Assembly: GCA_035533075.1 (NCBI GenBank)
Contig: DATLUO010000063.1
Location: 41,386 to 105,385 of the forward strand
DNA: 64,000 nucleotides
From: Pirellulales bacterium
GTDB lineage: Bacteria > Planctomycetota > Planctomycetia > Pirellulales > JAICIG01
Direction: 5' to 3'
A model generated the notes under the pieces. The model had not been told where the DNA came from, did not search any database, and saw nothing but the letters and a program-made list of their open reading frames with translations. The position numbers and the translations under genes were made by a program. Positions 25,875-36,534 of the stretch are shown one piece after another; within the stretch, counting starts at the first letter, position 1; each line of letters begins with the position of its first letter.

Positions 25875-27158
25875 TTATTTGGCCGCCGCGGTTTTACCGA
25901 AATGCCGGTCGGCGAAATCCCAAAACGCTTGCCAGTCGAGCAGCGTCATGGAGTGCTTGCCGGGACGGATGAAATAGCCGAGGCGTCCGCCGACCAGCTT
26001 TTCCAGCGGCGGCATGACGTCGGTGCCCAGCCCTTCGACGCCCAGGAAGCGATAGACCGGATCGGCCGCCTTGAGCACCTGGAATTGCCCGGCCGGATTG
26101 GCCCACTCGTCTTCGACCGCGTTGGCGAACAGCACCGGACGCGGGGCGACCAGTGCCACCAGCGAGTGCTGATCGAACGGCAGCCGATCGACTTGGTCGT
26201 TGAACTCTTTGAACGTGCCGCAAAACCAGTGCGGAAAGCGGTCGTTGATCTGCTTGACCGATTCGCCGACCTTGCCGCGGCTGGGAGCCGTGCCGCCGCA
26301 ACCGGCTTGCAACGGAATGGCCAACGCAATCCGTTCATCCATCGCCGCCGCCAACAGGGCGGTCTTGCCCAGCCGCGAATGTCCCACGACCGCAACCCGC
26401 TGGCGATCGATATCGCTATCGGTCACCAGATAATCGACCGCCCGGCTGATGCCCCAGGCCCAAGCGGCGATGGTTCCCCACTCGTGCGGCCCCGGCTGCG
26501 TTTGCCCGGCCTTGAAATAGTGCGGATGGACGCCGTCGCTGAAGTCGGGCTTGTCGGGATCGACATCGCCGCAATAAAAGGTGGCCACCGCATAGCCGCG
26601 ATCGACCGAGCCTTCCAGGTTCCAGACGCCGGTCTCCGTGCCCCGACCGGCATCGGTCGCGCGATGGTCTTCGGCGCCGGGCGTATTGTCGGGCATCCAC
26701 GCTTCGGGCAGCGCCACGTTGCGATCGGTAACGAGCGCATGGTTGCCGTGAAAGTTCGGCCCCACGAAGACGGGCGCCGCTCGTACACGGTGGTTGGGCA
26801 CCACCAGCAGCAGGTGAATCGCCGGAGTGCCTGACGGGCCGAACGAAATCGTCACTTCCTTCTTCGTCGCCTTGCCGCCGAAATAGTTGGCGTCGACGCG
26901 TTCGACTTTCGCCGAAACATTGTCGGGCGGTGCCGGTGCCCGACCATACATATAGAACTCGAACAGTTGCTTCAGCTCCGGCCGGCGCTTCGCGCGCCAT
27001 TCTTCGGGCGTCGCCACACGCCGGCCGTCGAACATGACCAATGGGTCCGGCAACGCCGGTTGTGAGCGAAGCTCGCTGACCGGTGGAAACTCGGCGGAGG
27101 CGGAGGATACGGTCATCGCGGACAGAACGAGGCCAAGACAAACTAGAGAGCGGTGCAT
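25875..27158 (-). CDS. CE15-like glucuronoyl-esterase / alpha-beta hydrolase, exported
   Basis: Probably cleaves esters between lignin or other alcohols and glucuronic acid of xylan. ATG 27158 gives a signal peptide ([20 protein letters not shown]). An alpha/beta-hydrolase core follows: [14 protein letters not shown], then the region [15 protein letters not shown], then nucleophile elbow [20 protein letters not shown] (GHSRxGK where CE15 enzymes usually have GCSRxGK). Later come [20 protein letters not shown] and [20 protein letters not shown], and the C-terminal His in [20 protein letters not shown]. The length is 427 residues. This is one of several carbohydrate-esterase-type enzymes in the window. 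Confidence 0.82.
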   Translation of the reverse strand: MHRSLVCLGLVLSAMTVSSASAEFPPVSELRSQPALPDPLVMFDGRRVATPEEWRAKRRPELKQLFEFYMYGRAPAPPDNVSAKVERVDANYFGGKATKKEVTISFGPSGTPAIHLLLVVPNHRVRAAPVFVGPNFHGNHALVTDRNVALPEAWMPDNTPGAEDHRATDAGRGTETGVWNLEGSVDRGYAVATFYCGDVDPDKPDFSDGVHPHYFKAGQTQPGPHEWGTIAAWAWGISRAVDYLVTDSDIDRQRVAVVGHSRLGKTALLAAAMDERIALAIPLQAGCGGTAPSRGKVGESVKQINDRFPHWFCGTFKEFNDQVDRLPFDQHSLVALVAPRPVLFANAVEDEWANPAGQFQVLKAADPVYRFLGVEGLGTDVMPPLEKLVGGRLGYFIRPGKHSMTLLDWQAFWDFADRHFGKTAAAK

Positions 27159-29577
<2,419 letters not shown>

Positions 29578-29694
29578 GTTCGTTGCCAAACCCAGCCCTC
29601 TTCTCAGATCGATCTTCACCACGGCCGGCAAATCCAACGCCGCGCTGTTCCGCTTGCGGAGCAAGCGGGCTACGAGCGCGTTACACTGTCGGGC

Positions 29695-29955
29695 ATGGAA
29701 ATTCTCCTGCTTCTGCTGCCCATCGGCGTTGTGATGCTCGTGGCGCGGATCGGCAAATGGATCCTGAATCCGTTTGAGATCGTTGCCCGGCGTTACCGGC
29801 GCCCGACGCAATTTACGATCGCCGACTTTCTCAGCCTGATGTTTCTGCTGCAACTGCCCATGGACGCCGTTCACTCGCTGTTGCGTGGCGCCCCGCGCGA
29901 CTTGAAAGTGCCCCTCGATCTAGCCGGGTGGGTTATCTGCGCATTGATGTGGTAA
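29695..29955 (+). CDS. Small membrane protein of unknown function
   Basis: An 86-residue product with an N-terminal helix (MEILLLLLPIGVVMLVARIG), a basic linker (ARRYRRPTQFTIADF) and further hydrophobic stretches ending in VPLDLAGWVICALMW. No family is recognised. It is convergent with the O-methyltransferase gene (6-bp gap). Upstream lie copy A of the 96-bp repeat and a short CGCTTGCGGAGCAAGCG hairpin (about 29651-29667). Confidence 0.55.
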   Translation: MEILLLLLPIGVVMLVARIGKWILNPFEIVARRYRRPTQFTIADFLSLMFLLQLPMDAVHSLLRGAPRDLKVPLDLAGWVICALMW

Positions 29956-29961
29956 GCACGG

Positions 29962-31005
29962 TCACGGCTTTCTCCCTTCGAGTACGCCGCAGTGGACCAG
30001 CGTGTGTACGATGGGCTGCGGATCGAGACCCGACTCCACCAGCCACTCGCGATATTCGGCGGCGCTGTAGGCCCGGCCTTCGGTGATGCTGAACAGCGCG
30101 GCCGAATACAGGGCCACCGGCAAAGGGCCGCCGTGATTGTCGTCGAGAAAGACGTCGTGAATCAACAGCCGCCCGCCCGATGGCAACACTGCCGCGAAGC
30201 GGGCCACCAACCGCCGACATTCGGGCACGTCCCAGTCGTGCAGCACATTGGAGAGCAAGAGGCAATCGGCGTCATCGGGCACGGGATCGGAAAACATGTC
30301 GCCCGCCCGGCACTCCAGACGGTCGCTCACGCCATAAGCCTCGCCCAGTTCGCGGGCCACTTTGAGCACCTCGGCCCGGTCCCAGACGACGGCCCGCAAC
30401 TTGGCAAACCGACGCAACAAGGCCACCGCATACATCCCGCTGCCGCCGCCCACGTCGACCAACAGCCGCGCGCCGGCCAGCGAGAGGCGCTCGGCCAACA
30501 CCGGGGCCACGTTTTTCGCGCGCCCCGCCAGAGCGAGCGTGAGATGTCGGGCGGACGCCTCTTCGTCCATCGCCGAGCGGACGCCTTCGCGATAGAGGTA
30601 CGCCACGCCCGACTCATTTTCGGCCGTGCCCGGCGGGCGGTTGGTGCGCAGCCGCTCGACCATGGCCAACACTCCGGGAGTTTCGGCCGCCAGTCCCACA
30701 TAGGCGCCGACGTCGAACTCGGCGCCCGGCACCAGATGTTCGCGAGCGACGGGCGTCAGCACGAGTCGGTGTTGCTCGTCGGCGGCCAGCAGGCCCATGG
30801 CCCGCAGAGCGGTGAAGAGCACGGCGGCGGGCCTTGGTTCCAGGCCGAGCTCGCCGGCCAGCGCTGCGAGCGTCATCGGACGCTCAGCCAACCTTCCGAA
30901 GACGTTGAAATGAGCGACGGCCGCCGTCAGCAACTCGGTGCCGTAATTGCCGCGGAACGCTTCGAAGATCGGCGTTGGGTCGGTGGCGGGGACTGGAAGC
31001 GGCAT
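29962..31005 (-). CDS. SAM-dependent O-methyltransferase (COMT / acetylserotonin-methyltransferase type)
   Basis: Transfers a methyl group from S-adenosylmethionine to a hydroxyl of a small molecule, often a polyketide or phenolic. An N-terminal winged-helix dimerisation domain (LTAAVAHFNVFGRLAERPMT, LGLEPRPAAVLFTALRAMGL) precedes the Rossmann-type methyltransferase domain. SAM motif I is LLVDVGGGSGMYAVALLRRF; later blocks are RLECRAGDMFSDPVPDDADC, LLSNVLHDWDVPECR (catalytic His region) and GGRLLIHDVFLDD. The length of 347 residues fits. It is convergent with the halogenase side, so the two might act on the same secondary metabolite, but nothing else supports a cluster. Confidence 0.87.
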   Translation of the reverse strand: MPLPVPATDPTPIFEAFRGNYGTELLTAAVAHFNVFGRLAERPMTLAALAGELGLEPRPAAVLFTALRAMGLLAADEQHRLVLTPVAREHLVPGAEFDVGAYVGLAAETPGVLAMVERLRTNRPPGTAENESGVAYLYREGVRSAMDEEASARHLTLALAGRAKNVAPVLAERLSLAGARLLVDVGGGSGMYAVALLRRFAKLRAVVWDRAEVLKVARELGEAYGVSDRLECRAGDMFSDPVPDDADCLLLSNVLHDWDVPECRRLVARFAAVLPSGGRLLIHDVFLDDNHGGPLPVALYSAALFSITEGRAYSAAEYREWLVESGLDPQPIVHTLVHCGVLEGRKP

Positions 31006-31082
31006 TGTAAAGGCAGAAGGCAGAAGGCAGAAGCATCAAGCCAGAAACGGGCGACGGCAATCGTTTCTGCCTTCCGCCTTTT
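31006..31082. repeat. AAGGCAG tandem units with inverted partner
   Basis: Three tandem AGGCAGA-like units (about 31009-31033) are followed about 25 bases later by their inverted form TTTCTGCCTTCCGCC, so the short spacer upstream of the methyltransferase can fold back on itself. Confidence 0.5.
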
Positions 31083-31649
31083 CTACAGCGGCTGCCGCGG
31101 CAGTTGTCGCGGATGCGGAGGCGGCTCGCTGGGCGGCAGCGGCTCGCCCGACGCGGCCCAGTGCTCGCGCTCTTCGTCCGTCGCGTAATACCGCAGCCAG
31201 ACCTCCGGATCGCCGCCCGCATCGGCACAGTCCCAGTGCAGGTAGTGCTGCGATGAATGGATCTTCTTCTCCGGCGAAGGAAGAATGTCGCGGTAGATGA
31301 CGCAGTAAAGCTGCCGGTCCGAAAGGTGATCCGTAAAGTCGAGCACGATCCGTTTGTCAAACAGCTTGTGCATGACGTTGGCCAGCGCGAGGTGCAGCGC
31401 TGCGTCGTCCAAAGAGTCGGGATGGGCGATATGCAGCTCCGGCTCGAACCACTCGGCGATGGGCACCACGGGCGCGCGTTCCCAGGCCAACATGCTGGCC
31501 AGGTACTCGTTCTCGACGGAGGTCGGCAAGTCTTGAATATTGAGCCGCGTAATCGACTCGTCGAAGTACGGCTCCAGTTCGTCGCGCAAGCGGGCGTTGA
31601 GCAGAAGATGATCGACGTCGTCAGAGCGGCTGAAGCGTGAATCGGACAT
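31083..31649 (-). CDS. Conserved-looking protein of unknown function
   Basis: A 188-residue product from ATG 31649 (MSDSRFSRSDDVDHLLLNAR). It is acidic and helical, with blocks LPTSVENEYLASMLAWERAP, VVPIAEWFEPELHIAHPDSL and LHWDCADAGGDPEVWLRYYA, and a proline-rich C-terminus (SEPPPHPRQLPRQPL). Codon usage and composition look like real coding sequence. I do not recognise a domain. An in-frame upstream start at 31658 (MARMSDS) cannot be excluded. Confidence 0.65.
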   Translation of the reverse strand: MSDSRFSRSDDVDHLLLNARLRDELEPYFDESITRLNIQDLPTSVENEYLASMLAWERAPVVPIAEWFEPELHIAHPDSLDDAALHLALANVMHKLFDKRIVLDFTDHLSDRQLYCVIYRDILPSPEKKIHSSQHYLHWDCADAGGDPEVWLRYYATDEEREHWAASGEPLPPSEPPPHPRQLPRQPL

Positions 31650-31791
31650 GCGGGCCATTCCCAGAACGATTGCCAAACGGAGAGTACAAACTTCGACTGT
31701 ACCAGCCCTGGCCCGGTCCACAAGCCACTTTGACCCCAGACTTTAAGAAATTCTCGTGTGGCCGCCGTTGCGGTCGTTACGATCGCGCATC

Positions 31792-32235
31792 TCAGCCACC
31801 GCGGCCTGAATCCATCTGAAGCAAGCTCAGCGTGATGGCCCGAAAGACCGCTTCCACTTCCTCCAACTCGCGGTCGTCGGTCTGCCAGAGGATAAGCAGC
31901 GTGCCGTCGGCGGTGCGGCAGCTTCGCACCACCGCCGTATTCGTCAGGTCGAGACAATAAAAGTTGATGTCGCAACCGACCAGTTCGACCTCGGCCACCG
32001 TCTCTGCCACGGCTTCCGCATCGAGATCGTCGTATTCCTGCTTCATCGCCGCCAAGACCGTGTCGACAAGGTCTTGCGGGGCCTGCGAAGTCGGATGGAC
32101 CATCACCGACCAGAAGGCGCCGCCCGGACTGTAAACCGATACCGACCGCTCCCCTTCCAGCGCTTCGCCTTCATCCAGGGTCCACGTGTCGGGATATTGA
32201 AAGTTCAGCCCGAGTTTTTGATAGATGGCGGGCAT
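31792..32235 (-). CDS. Hypothetical protein, possibly DcrB/PsbP-like
   Basis: A 147-residue product from ATG 32235 (MPAIYQKLGLNFQYPDTWTL). The opening 'FQYPDTWTL' followed by a short extended region and later VVRSCRTADGTLLILWQTDD and a C-terminal amphipathic helix is the pattern of small PsbP/DcrB-like proteins, although no signal peptide is present. Function is unknown. It lies just downstream (minus strand) of tRNA-Glu, and the two may share a promoter. Confidence 0.6.
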   Translation of the reverse strand: MPAIYQKLGLNFQYPDTWTLDEGEALEGERSVSVYSPGGAFWSVMVHPTSQAPQDLVDTVLAAMKQEYDDLDAEAVAETVAEVELVGCDINFYCLDLTNTAVVRSCRTADGTLLILWQTDDRELEEVEAVFRAITLSLLQMDSGRGG

Positions 32236-32255
32236 ACGGCGACCCCGGAATAGAT

Positions 32256-32330
32256 TGACCCCGACGGGATTTGAACCCGTGTTGCAGGCGTGAAAGGCCT
32301 GTGTCCTAGACCAGGCTAGACGACGGGGCC
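32256..32330 (-). tRNA. tRNA-Glu (anticodon UUC)
   Basis: The minus strand folds as a 75-nt tRNA: acceptor GGCCCCG/CGGGGTC with one G-U pair and discriminator A. The anticodon stem is CAGGC/GCCTG with loop CTTTCAC giving anticodon TTC (Glu), and the T-arm is ACGGGTTCAAATCCCGT. CCA is not encoded. A good sigma-70-type promoter lies upstream. Confidence 0.95.
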
Positions 32331-32364
32331 GGGCAGTTGGCGCGCCGCACGCGCGCCAGTGGGG

Positions 32365-32394
32365 TGTATAATGGGCCGCGGTACGCGCCGTCAA
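32365..32394 (-). promoter_or_regulatory. Sigma-70-type promoter of the tRNA-Glu gene
   Basis: On the minus strand TTGACG (32394-32389) is followed after 18 bases by TATACA (32370-32365), and the tRNA begins about 35 bases downstream. The spacing and both boxes fit a housekeeping promoter. Confidence 0.65.
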
Positions 32395-32466
32395 GTGGCT
32401 GACGACAGAACGGCCAAAAGAAAGACACGGAAGCCGCGCCGATTTGCGGTTACCTGGAGGGGCGCG

Positions 32467-32718
32467 CTAACTCGACGACGGTTCGCTGGCCGTATCGGCC
32501 CCCGTGGGTGCATTGCCAGCGGCCGCATTGGCCGACGTGCCGTTGGAGCCGCTACTGGCGCGGTGGATGGCGTCGTAGACCTCACGGCGATGGACGGGCA
32601 CCTCCTTCGGCGCTTCGACCCCCAAACGGACCTTGTCGCCGCGGATCTCAACCACGACAATCGTGATGTCGTTGTTGATTACGATGCTCTCATTTTTCTT
32701 ACGGGATAAAACCAACAT
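32467..32718 (-). CDS. csrA: Carbon storage regulator CsrA
   Basis: A small dimeric RNA-binding protein that represses or stabilises mRNAs by binding GGA motifs near ribosome-binding sites. The N-terminal 48 residues match the family: [20 protein letters not shown], then [20 protein letters not shown] with the RNA-binding RLG and the [10 protein letters not shown] helix. The C-terminal tail (about 30 residues, Ser/Ala/Gly-rich) is longer than in enterobacteria and probably disordered. A GAAGGAAA sequence lies upstream of ATG 32718. Confidence 0.95.
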   Translation of the reverse strand: MLVLSRKKNESIVINNDITIVVVEIRGDKVRLGVEAPKEVPVHRREVYDAIHRASSGSNGTSANAAAGNAPTGADTASEPSSS

Positions 32719-33312
32719 CGCCTGATTTCCTTCGCTTCGTGTCTTGGCCTTCCTTAGTCAGCCTTCCTTAGGGAGTGTCCTCCTTGGACCTCAAAAAGGG
32801 CGAACAACTGGTCCATCTCCATGGCACCCCGGTTTTGCCGTTAGCGGCACTACCGCGCCCCCGAGCGCGCAGGAACTTTCCTCATTTCACTTTACGTGCT
32901 GGCAACGGGGAGTCAAGCTAACTCGCGACGTTGCGGGTGCGTTTCGTGCGACTTTTTCCCGCGTTTGGCACGCAAACTGGCGCATTCGCCGCAGTCGATA
33001 GGCGTGGAATAGCTCGCAAGCGGCAGGGTTTTTGCAAGCATCTTCGATCGCAACCTGTTGCTGGTGAAAAGGATGCGTCAATCCGCTTATACCGGCGGCA
33101 GACCAGCTTGCAGCCCTTCACCCGGCGTCGGCCCCGCCCTAAATCGCTGAGGCGGCCGCGTTGCCTTCCTAGCACGTGTGCGATCGTTTTTTGGCCCGGA
33201 AGTGGACTTTGGCTGCCAAAAAGGGAAAAGCCAGCTCAGATTGTATTCAGATTGTATTCTACCGCGCGATCGCAGGCAGGGGGTTTTGAATCAGTTGCAA
33301 AGGCCGCACAAA

Positions 33313-33541
33313 GCCGGCGGTTGGGGCAGAGACTGGCCACACGACACGAAGCGCGAATCGTAGTTCAGCCAGAGGGAGCGCTTGGTCCTGGGTCGATTGA
33401 TGGATCGATCGCAAAGGACCGGGCGGTGGCTGGGGTGCGGCCAAGCAATGCCCGGTTTTGACGCGCCGGGGCATCGCTTGGCCGCAGAGCGTCTCCTCAA
33501 ACCAGGCTAGGTCTGGCCAATCTCTGCCCCCAGCCACCACC
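33313..33541. repeat. Nested inverted-repeat element, copy 2
   Basis: The outer left arm GCGGTTGGGGCAGAGACTGG pairs with the right end GGCCAATCTCTGCCCCCAGC. Internally TGCGGCCAAGCAATGCCCGG pairs with CCGGGGCATCGCTTGGCCGC around a 10-base loop. The same outer and inner arms make up copy 1 at 2846-3004. The extra GGCGGTGGCTGGGGTGCGGC at 33422 suggests a partial duplication. Confidence 0.7.
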
Positions 33542-33652
33542 TGCCACCCATCAAGTCCCGCCGCGCCGCACCGCGTGCTTGCGAATCGTCGCAGAAGCGC
33601 GACACGAAAGCGCCATCGAACCGATTGTCGGCGCGAAACAACTTCGGATCGC

Positions 33653-33680
33653 TTGCGGCGGAGAATTGCCTGCCTATAAT
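33653..33680 (+). promoter_or_regulatory. Candidate promoter of nuoI
   Basis: TTGCGG (33653-33658), a 16-base spacer and a perfect TATAAT (33675-33680) lie about 70 bases upstream of the nuoI start. Confidence 0.45.
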
Positions 33681-33751
33681 TCAGCGTACAGCGGCTCACA
33701 CGTCCGCTGTGTTCCGCTTCTTTTCCTCTCGACGTTTCTGGGTTGCCCCTC

Positions 33752-34279
33752 ATGCTTCAATGGCTTTCGGATATTTGGGTTGCGGTCAAAACGGTCGCAC
33801 AGGGAATGCTGGTCACGCTGCGATACTGGCTGAAGACCTATGATCCGCAGCGCAAGACCTTCACCGAGCACTTCGAGTATCCCGAATTGCCGGTGCCCGT
33901 GGCGCCGCGATACCGGGGGTTCCACCGCTACGACCTGACGACGTGCATCGCCTGCGACCAGTGCGCCAAGGCCTGCCCGGTCGATTGCATCTACATCGGC
34001 AAAGAGCGGGTCACGCAGGGCAAAGGGTTTCGCGTGACGGGCTTCACCATCGACTATACGAAGTGCATGTTTTGCGCGTTGTGCGTGGAGCCGTGCCCGG
34101 TCGACTGCATCTTCATGGGCGCCACGCACGACCTGAGTTGTTACAGCCGCGACGGCTGCATTGTCGACTTTTCGCGTTTGCCGGTCGAGGTGGCCTGGGG
34201 CCGGGCGACTCTCAACCCAACGGTCGTGGCGAGCTCCAAGGTGATCGCGGAGCCGGTCCACGGCGGGCCGAATCAGTAG
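33752..34279 (+). CDS. nuoI: NADH-quinone oxidoreductase subunit I (2x[4Fe-4S])
   Basis: Carries electrons between the peripheral iron-sulfur chain and the quinone site of complex I. The two ferredoxin motifs are CIACDQCAKACPVDC and CMFCALCVEPCPVDC. The N-terminal helix (LSDIWVAVKTVAQGMLVTLR) packs against the membrane arm. ATG 33752 is chosen; a TTG three codons upstream is the only alternative. The length of 175 residues is normal. No other nuo gene is in the window, so complex I genes are dispersed or this is a stand-alone copy. Confidence 0.92.
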   Translation: MLQWLSDIWVAVKTVAQGMLVTLRYWLKTYDPQRKTFTEHFEYPELPVPVAPRYRGFHRYDLTTCIACDQCAKACPVDCIYIGKERVTQGKGFRVTGFTIDYTKCMFCALCVEPCPVDCIFMGATHDLSCYSRDGCIVDFSRLPVEVAWGRATLNPTVVASSKVIAEPVHGGPNQ

Positions 34280-34334
34280 CCGTCCTCGGTTGGCGAGCAG
34301 GAACATCAGATAGGCGATTGCGAGGAATTGAGCG

Positions 34335-34832
34335 ATGAGTGGCAACCCTTGGAAGAACCGCAAAGTCTTTACGGTCGAGCAGGCGAATACCGCTTTGCCC
34401 TTGGTGCGGGCCATTGCCGCCGACCTGGCGCAGCTCTCACGCGACGTCATCGAGCGACGCGAGCGTCTTTCGTTTTTGGCCGGTGGCCGAGAACGGGACA
34501 AACGCGACCTCTACGGCGAAGAGTTGGCGCATGTCGAGGAAGAGTTGCACCGAGACACCGAACGGTTGCAAGGGTATGTTGAAGAGTTGCGCGAGCTGGG
34601 TGTCGAACCGAAGAACGGGCCGGAGGGCCTGATCGACTTTCCGGCCGTGATGGACGGCCGCCCGGTCTATCTCTGCTGGAAGCTGGGCGAGCCGGAAGTG
34701 TTGCACTGGCACGATCTCGACGCAGGATTTCGCGGCCGTCAGCCGCTGACCGCCGATAGCGCCGCGGGCGCCGGCACTGCCACGGGCGAGGGCGGCGAAG
34801 GTTCAAGTTCGTTTGACAGTCTGGAGGACTGA
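34335..34832 (+). CDS. DUF2203 family protein
   Basis: A small helical protein of unknown function. The family start VFTVEQANTALPLVRAIAAD is clear. The central coiled-coil (YGEELAHVEEELHRDTERLQ) and the block GLIDFPAVMDGRPVYLCWKL followed by EPEVLHWHDLDAGFRGRQPL complete the DUF2203 domain. The last 25 residues are a low-complexity Ala/Gly/Ser tail. The length is 165 residues. It follows nuoI by 55 bases in the same direction. Confidence 0.88.
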   Translation: MSGNPWKNRKVFTVEQANTALPLVRAIAADLAQLSRDVIERRERLSFLAGGRERDKRDLYGEELAHVEEELHRDTERLQGYVEELRELGVEPKNGPEGLIDFPAVMDGRPVYLCWKLGEPEVLHWHDLDAGFRGRQPLTADSAAGAGTATGEGGEGSSSFDSLED

Positions 34833-34848
34833 CTTAGCCGCCGAAGAC

Positions 34849-35613
34849 CTACGCGAGAAAGCCGCTCCGCACAACATTCTGCCTGCAAAGCTCGTCGTTC
34901 AACGCATCGTCCAAGGCCAAAAGTTCCCGCAGCGCGGCCGGCAGATCGGCATCCAGCAACTGCTTTTGGTATTGCTGCTGGGGCTTGTCGCGGCGACAGT
35001 AAAAGGCGTGAACGGCCGTTCGTGGGCGGGAAGTCCGGTTCGCCATTCCGCCGTGCCAAAGATGAGCGTTCATGACGATCACCGATCCCGCCGCACCCGT
35101 GACGACGCACTGCCGCGGGTGGTCGGCCAGGGGATCTTCGAGCACATCTTGGGGCAGGCGGTTGAAGCGATGAGAGCCAGGCACGACGCGCAACGCGCCG
35201 TTGTCCTGCGTGAAGTCGTCCAGCATCCAAACGACATTCGAGACCCAGGCGCCGCGCCGATCGGGCAAAGCACCCATGTCGCAGTGCCACGGCTGCGGCT
35301 TGTCGCCGTGCGGGTTGGCCGATCGGGCATTCAAGCTGCTCAGCTTGACGCTCCCTTCGAGCACGTGCTCGACCAGCGGCAATACGACAGGATGCAGGAC
35401 GATCTCGCGAAAGACGTCGCCTTTATTGACCAGGTTGGCCAGCCGTCGGGCGCCGGGTTCGGGTTTGAATTCGGATCCCGCGGCCGCGCCTTCCAACGCG
35501 AACAACTGCTCGACGCCGTCGCGCAGCCTGCTCTGCAGGTCGTGGCCCATCAGATTTGGCAGCAGCACGTAGCCCAAGTCATCCAACTGCCGGCACGCTT
35601 GCGTGTTGGTCAT
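34849..35613 (-). CDS. Phytanoyl-CoA dioxygenase (PhyH) family oxygenase
   Basis: Fe(II)/2-oxoglutarate-dependent hydroxylase fold. The facial triad is visible as WHCDMG (H-x-D) and the distal His in VIVMNAHLWHGGMANRTSRP, with the Arg that binds 2-oxoglutarate in NRTSRPRTAVHAFY. The start QLDDLGYVLLPNLMGHDLQS is typical of the family. The length is 254 residues. The substrate is unknown; relatives act on fatty acyl-CoA, secondary metabolites or ectoine. It is convergent with the DUF2203 gene. Confidence 0.85.
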   Translation of the reverse strand: MTNTQACRQLDDLGYVLLPNLMGHDLQSRLRDGVEQLFALEGAAAGSEFKPEPGARRLANLVNKGDVFREIVLHPVVLPLVEHVLEGSVKLSSLNARSANPHGDKPQPWHCDMGALPDRRGAWVSNVVWMLDDFTQDNGALRVVPGSHRFNRLPQDVLEDPLADHPRQCVVTGAAGSVIVMNAHLWHGGMANRTSRPRTAVHAFYCRRDKPQQQYQKQLLDADLPAALRELLALDDALNDELCRQNVVRSGFLA

Positions 35614-35651
35614 GATGCCTTATCCGCGTCCGAGCACCCAGAAACCGGGGT

Positions 35652-35831
35652 TTAATGCTTGTCGTCGCGGAACGGTTTTGTCGCAGCCTTCAACTGTTCT
35701 CGGGCCGCCTCGAGCTGGGTCTCCGCCTCGACGATGGAATCGACGAGTTTCTCGCGCTCTTCGCCAAGCGACTGAGCCTTGGCTTTGAGTTTTTCCAGCC
35801 GGTCGATGATTTCAGCAAGTTCGTTTTGCAC
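35652..35831 (-). CDS. Small coiled-coil protein (GTG start)
   Basis: A 59-residue product beginning VQNELAEIIDRLEKLKAKAQ and ending in AAREQLKAATKPFRDDKH. The heptad pattern and charge point to one long coiled-coil. GTG 35831 is preceded by GGAGGGG with a 7-base spacer, a strong ribosome-binding site that decides this start. It lies about 40 bases upstream of the PhyH gene on the same strand, so the two may be co-transcribed. The shape resembles an exonuclease VII small subunit or a chaperone-like coil, but no family is certain. Confidence 0.6.
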   Translation of the reverse strand: MQNELAEIIDRLEKLKAKAQSLGEEREKLVDSIVEAETQLEAAREQLKAATKPFRDDKH

Positions 35832-36534
35832 GCCGAGGCCCCTCCTTCAAATTGGAGCCGGCAAATTGGCACGGACTGGCACTACACGGCCAGCGCAAAA
35901 ACAGCATAACGCACTCGTTTTGTCTTATCAAGTGGCCCGATCGCTCCCAGCCGCGCATCGTAACTCTGGCTGCCGGGTCCGTCGCCAATCTGGTAGTCTC
36001 GCTCACCATTTCCATTATACTGCACGCGCTTCGTCCTCGCCGACGCAGCGCCGAACCCCTTTCCTCGCAGGTCGAAATCACGGACCTTGGATTGGCTCGC
36101 AAAAATGATACCAAAGGCAAGGGCAAGTTTCATGAACATGGTCAGTCATCAGCTTGTCGAGCAGTGGCGGACGCGGTTGGCGGCCTGGCAGCAGCGGCTC
36201 GATGAAGGTCGGCCGCGGCCCTGGCTGGCACGCGCCTACGTGCGCGTGTTGTCGTACCTTGCTAAGCCAATATGCGCCGTATGTCGCAGGCGACGAGCCG
36301 CTGGAAACGATCGCGTCGCCTTGACACCTCGCTGCGGCACCTTGACCAGCGCATCGCCTATTGCCGCATTTCCGTGCCGGATGGCCAGAACGCTTGGCTC
36401 TTGTGGCGGGCCGCGGCCGAAGCCGCAGTTGCAGTCGAGAGACCCGAACAAGACTGCGATGCGGAAAGCTGTTCATGCTCGCTGCTGCTGGTAGCACTTT
36501 GGTCGACGGGCTTGCTACTTCGCGACCTTCCCGT
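35832..36534. other. Gene-poor stretch with one frameshifted small ORF
   Basis: Apart from the frameshifted reading frame at 36132-36324 no gene is supported. A later plus-strand ORF (about 36325-36538, ...RIAYCRISVPDGQNAWLLW...) has protein-like composition but no start and no recognised family. Confidence 0.35.
36132..36324 (+). pseudogene. Small hypothetical gene with a frameshift
   Basis: ATG 36132 begins MNMVSHQLVEQWRTRLAAWQ and runs through ARAYVRVLSYL. The continuation LSQYAPYVAGDEPLETIASP lies one frame on, with the break at about 36261 (one extra G), and ends at TGA 36322-36324. Joined, it makes a plausible 63-residue protein. I do not recognise it. Confidence 0.35.

Larger units (their letters stand above)
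32719..33751. other. Gene-free stretch of about 1 kb with a nested inverted repeat
   Basis: No gene is supported. The csrA leader lies at its left end, copy 2 of the nested inverted repeat at 33313-33541, and the nuoI promoter candidate at its right end. The 32770-33300 part shows nothing recognisable. Confidence 0.5.

Noticed and set aside
32359..32709. Plus-strand ORF of 116 residues across tRNA-Glu upstream DNA and csrA
   Set aside because: It overlaps csrA in antisense and begins in the tRNA promoter. The TATAAT on the plus strand there is only the complement of the minus-strand -10 region.
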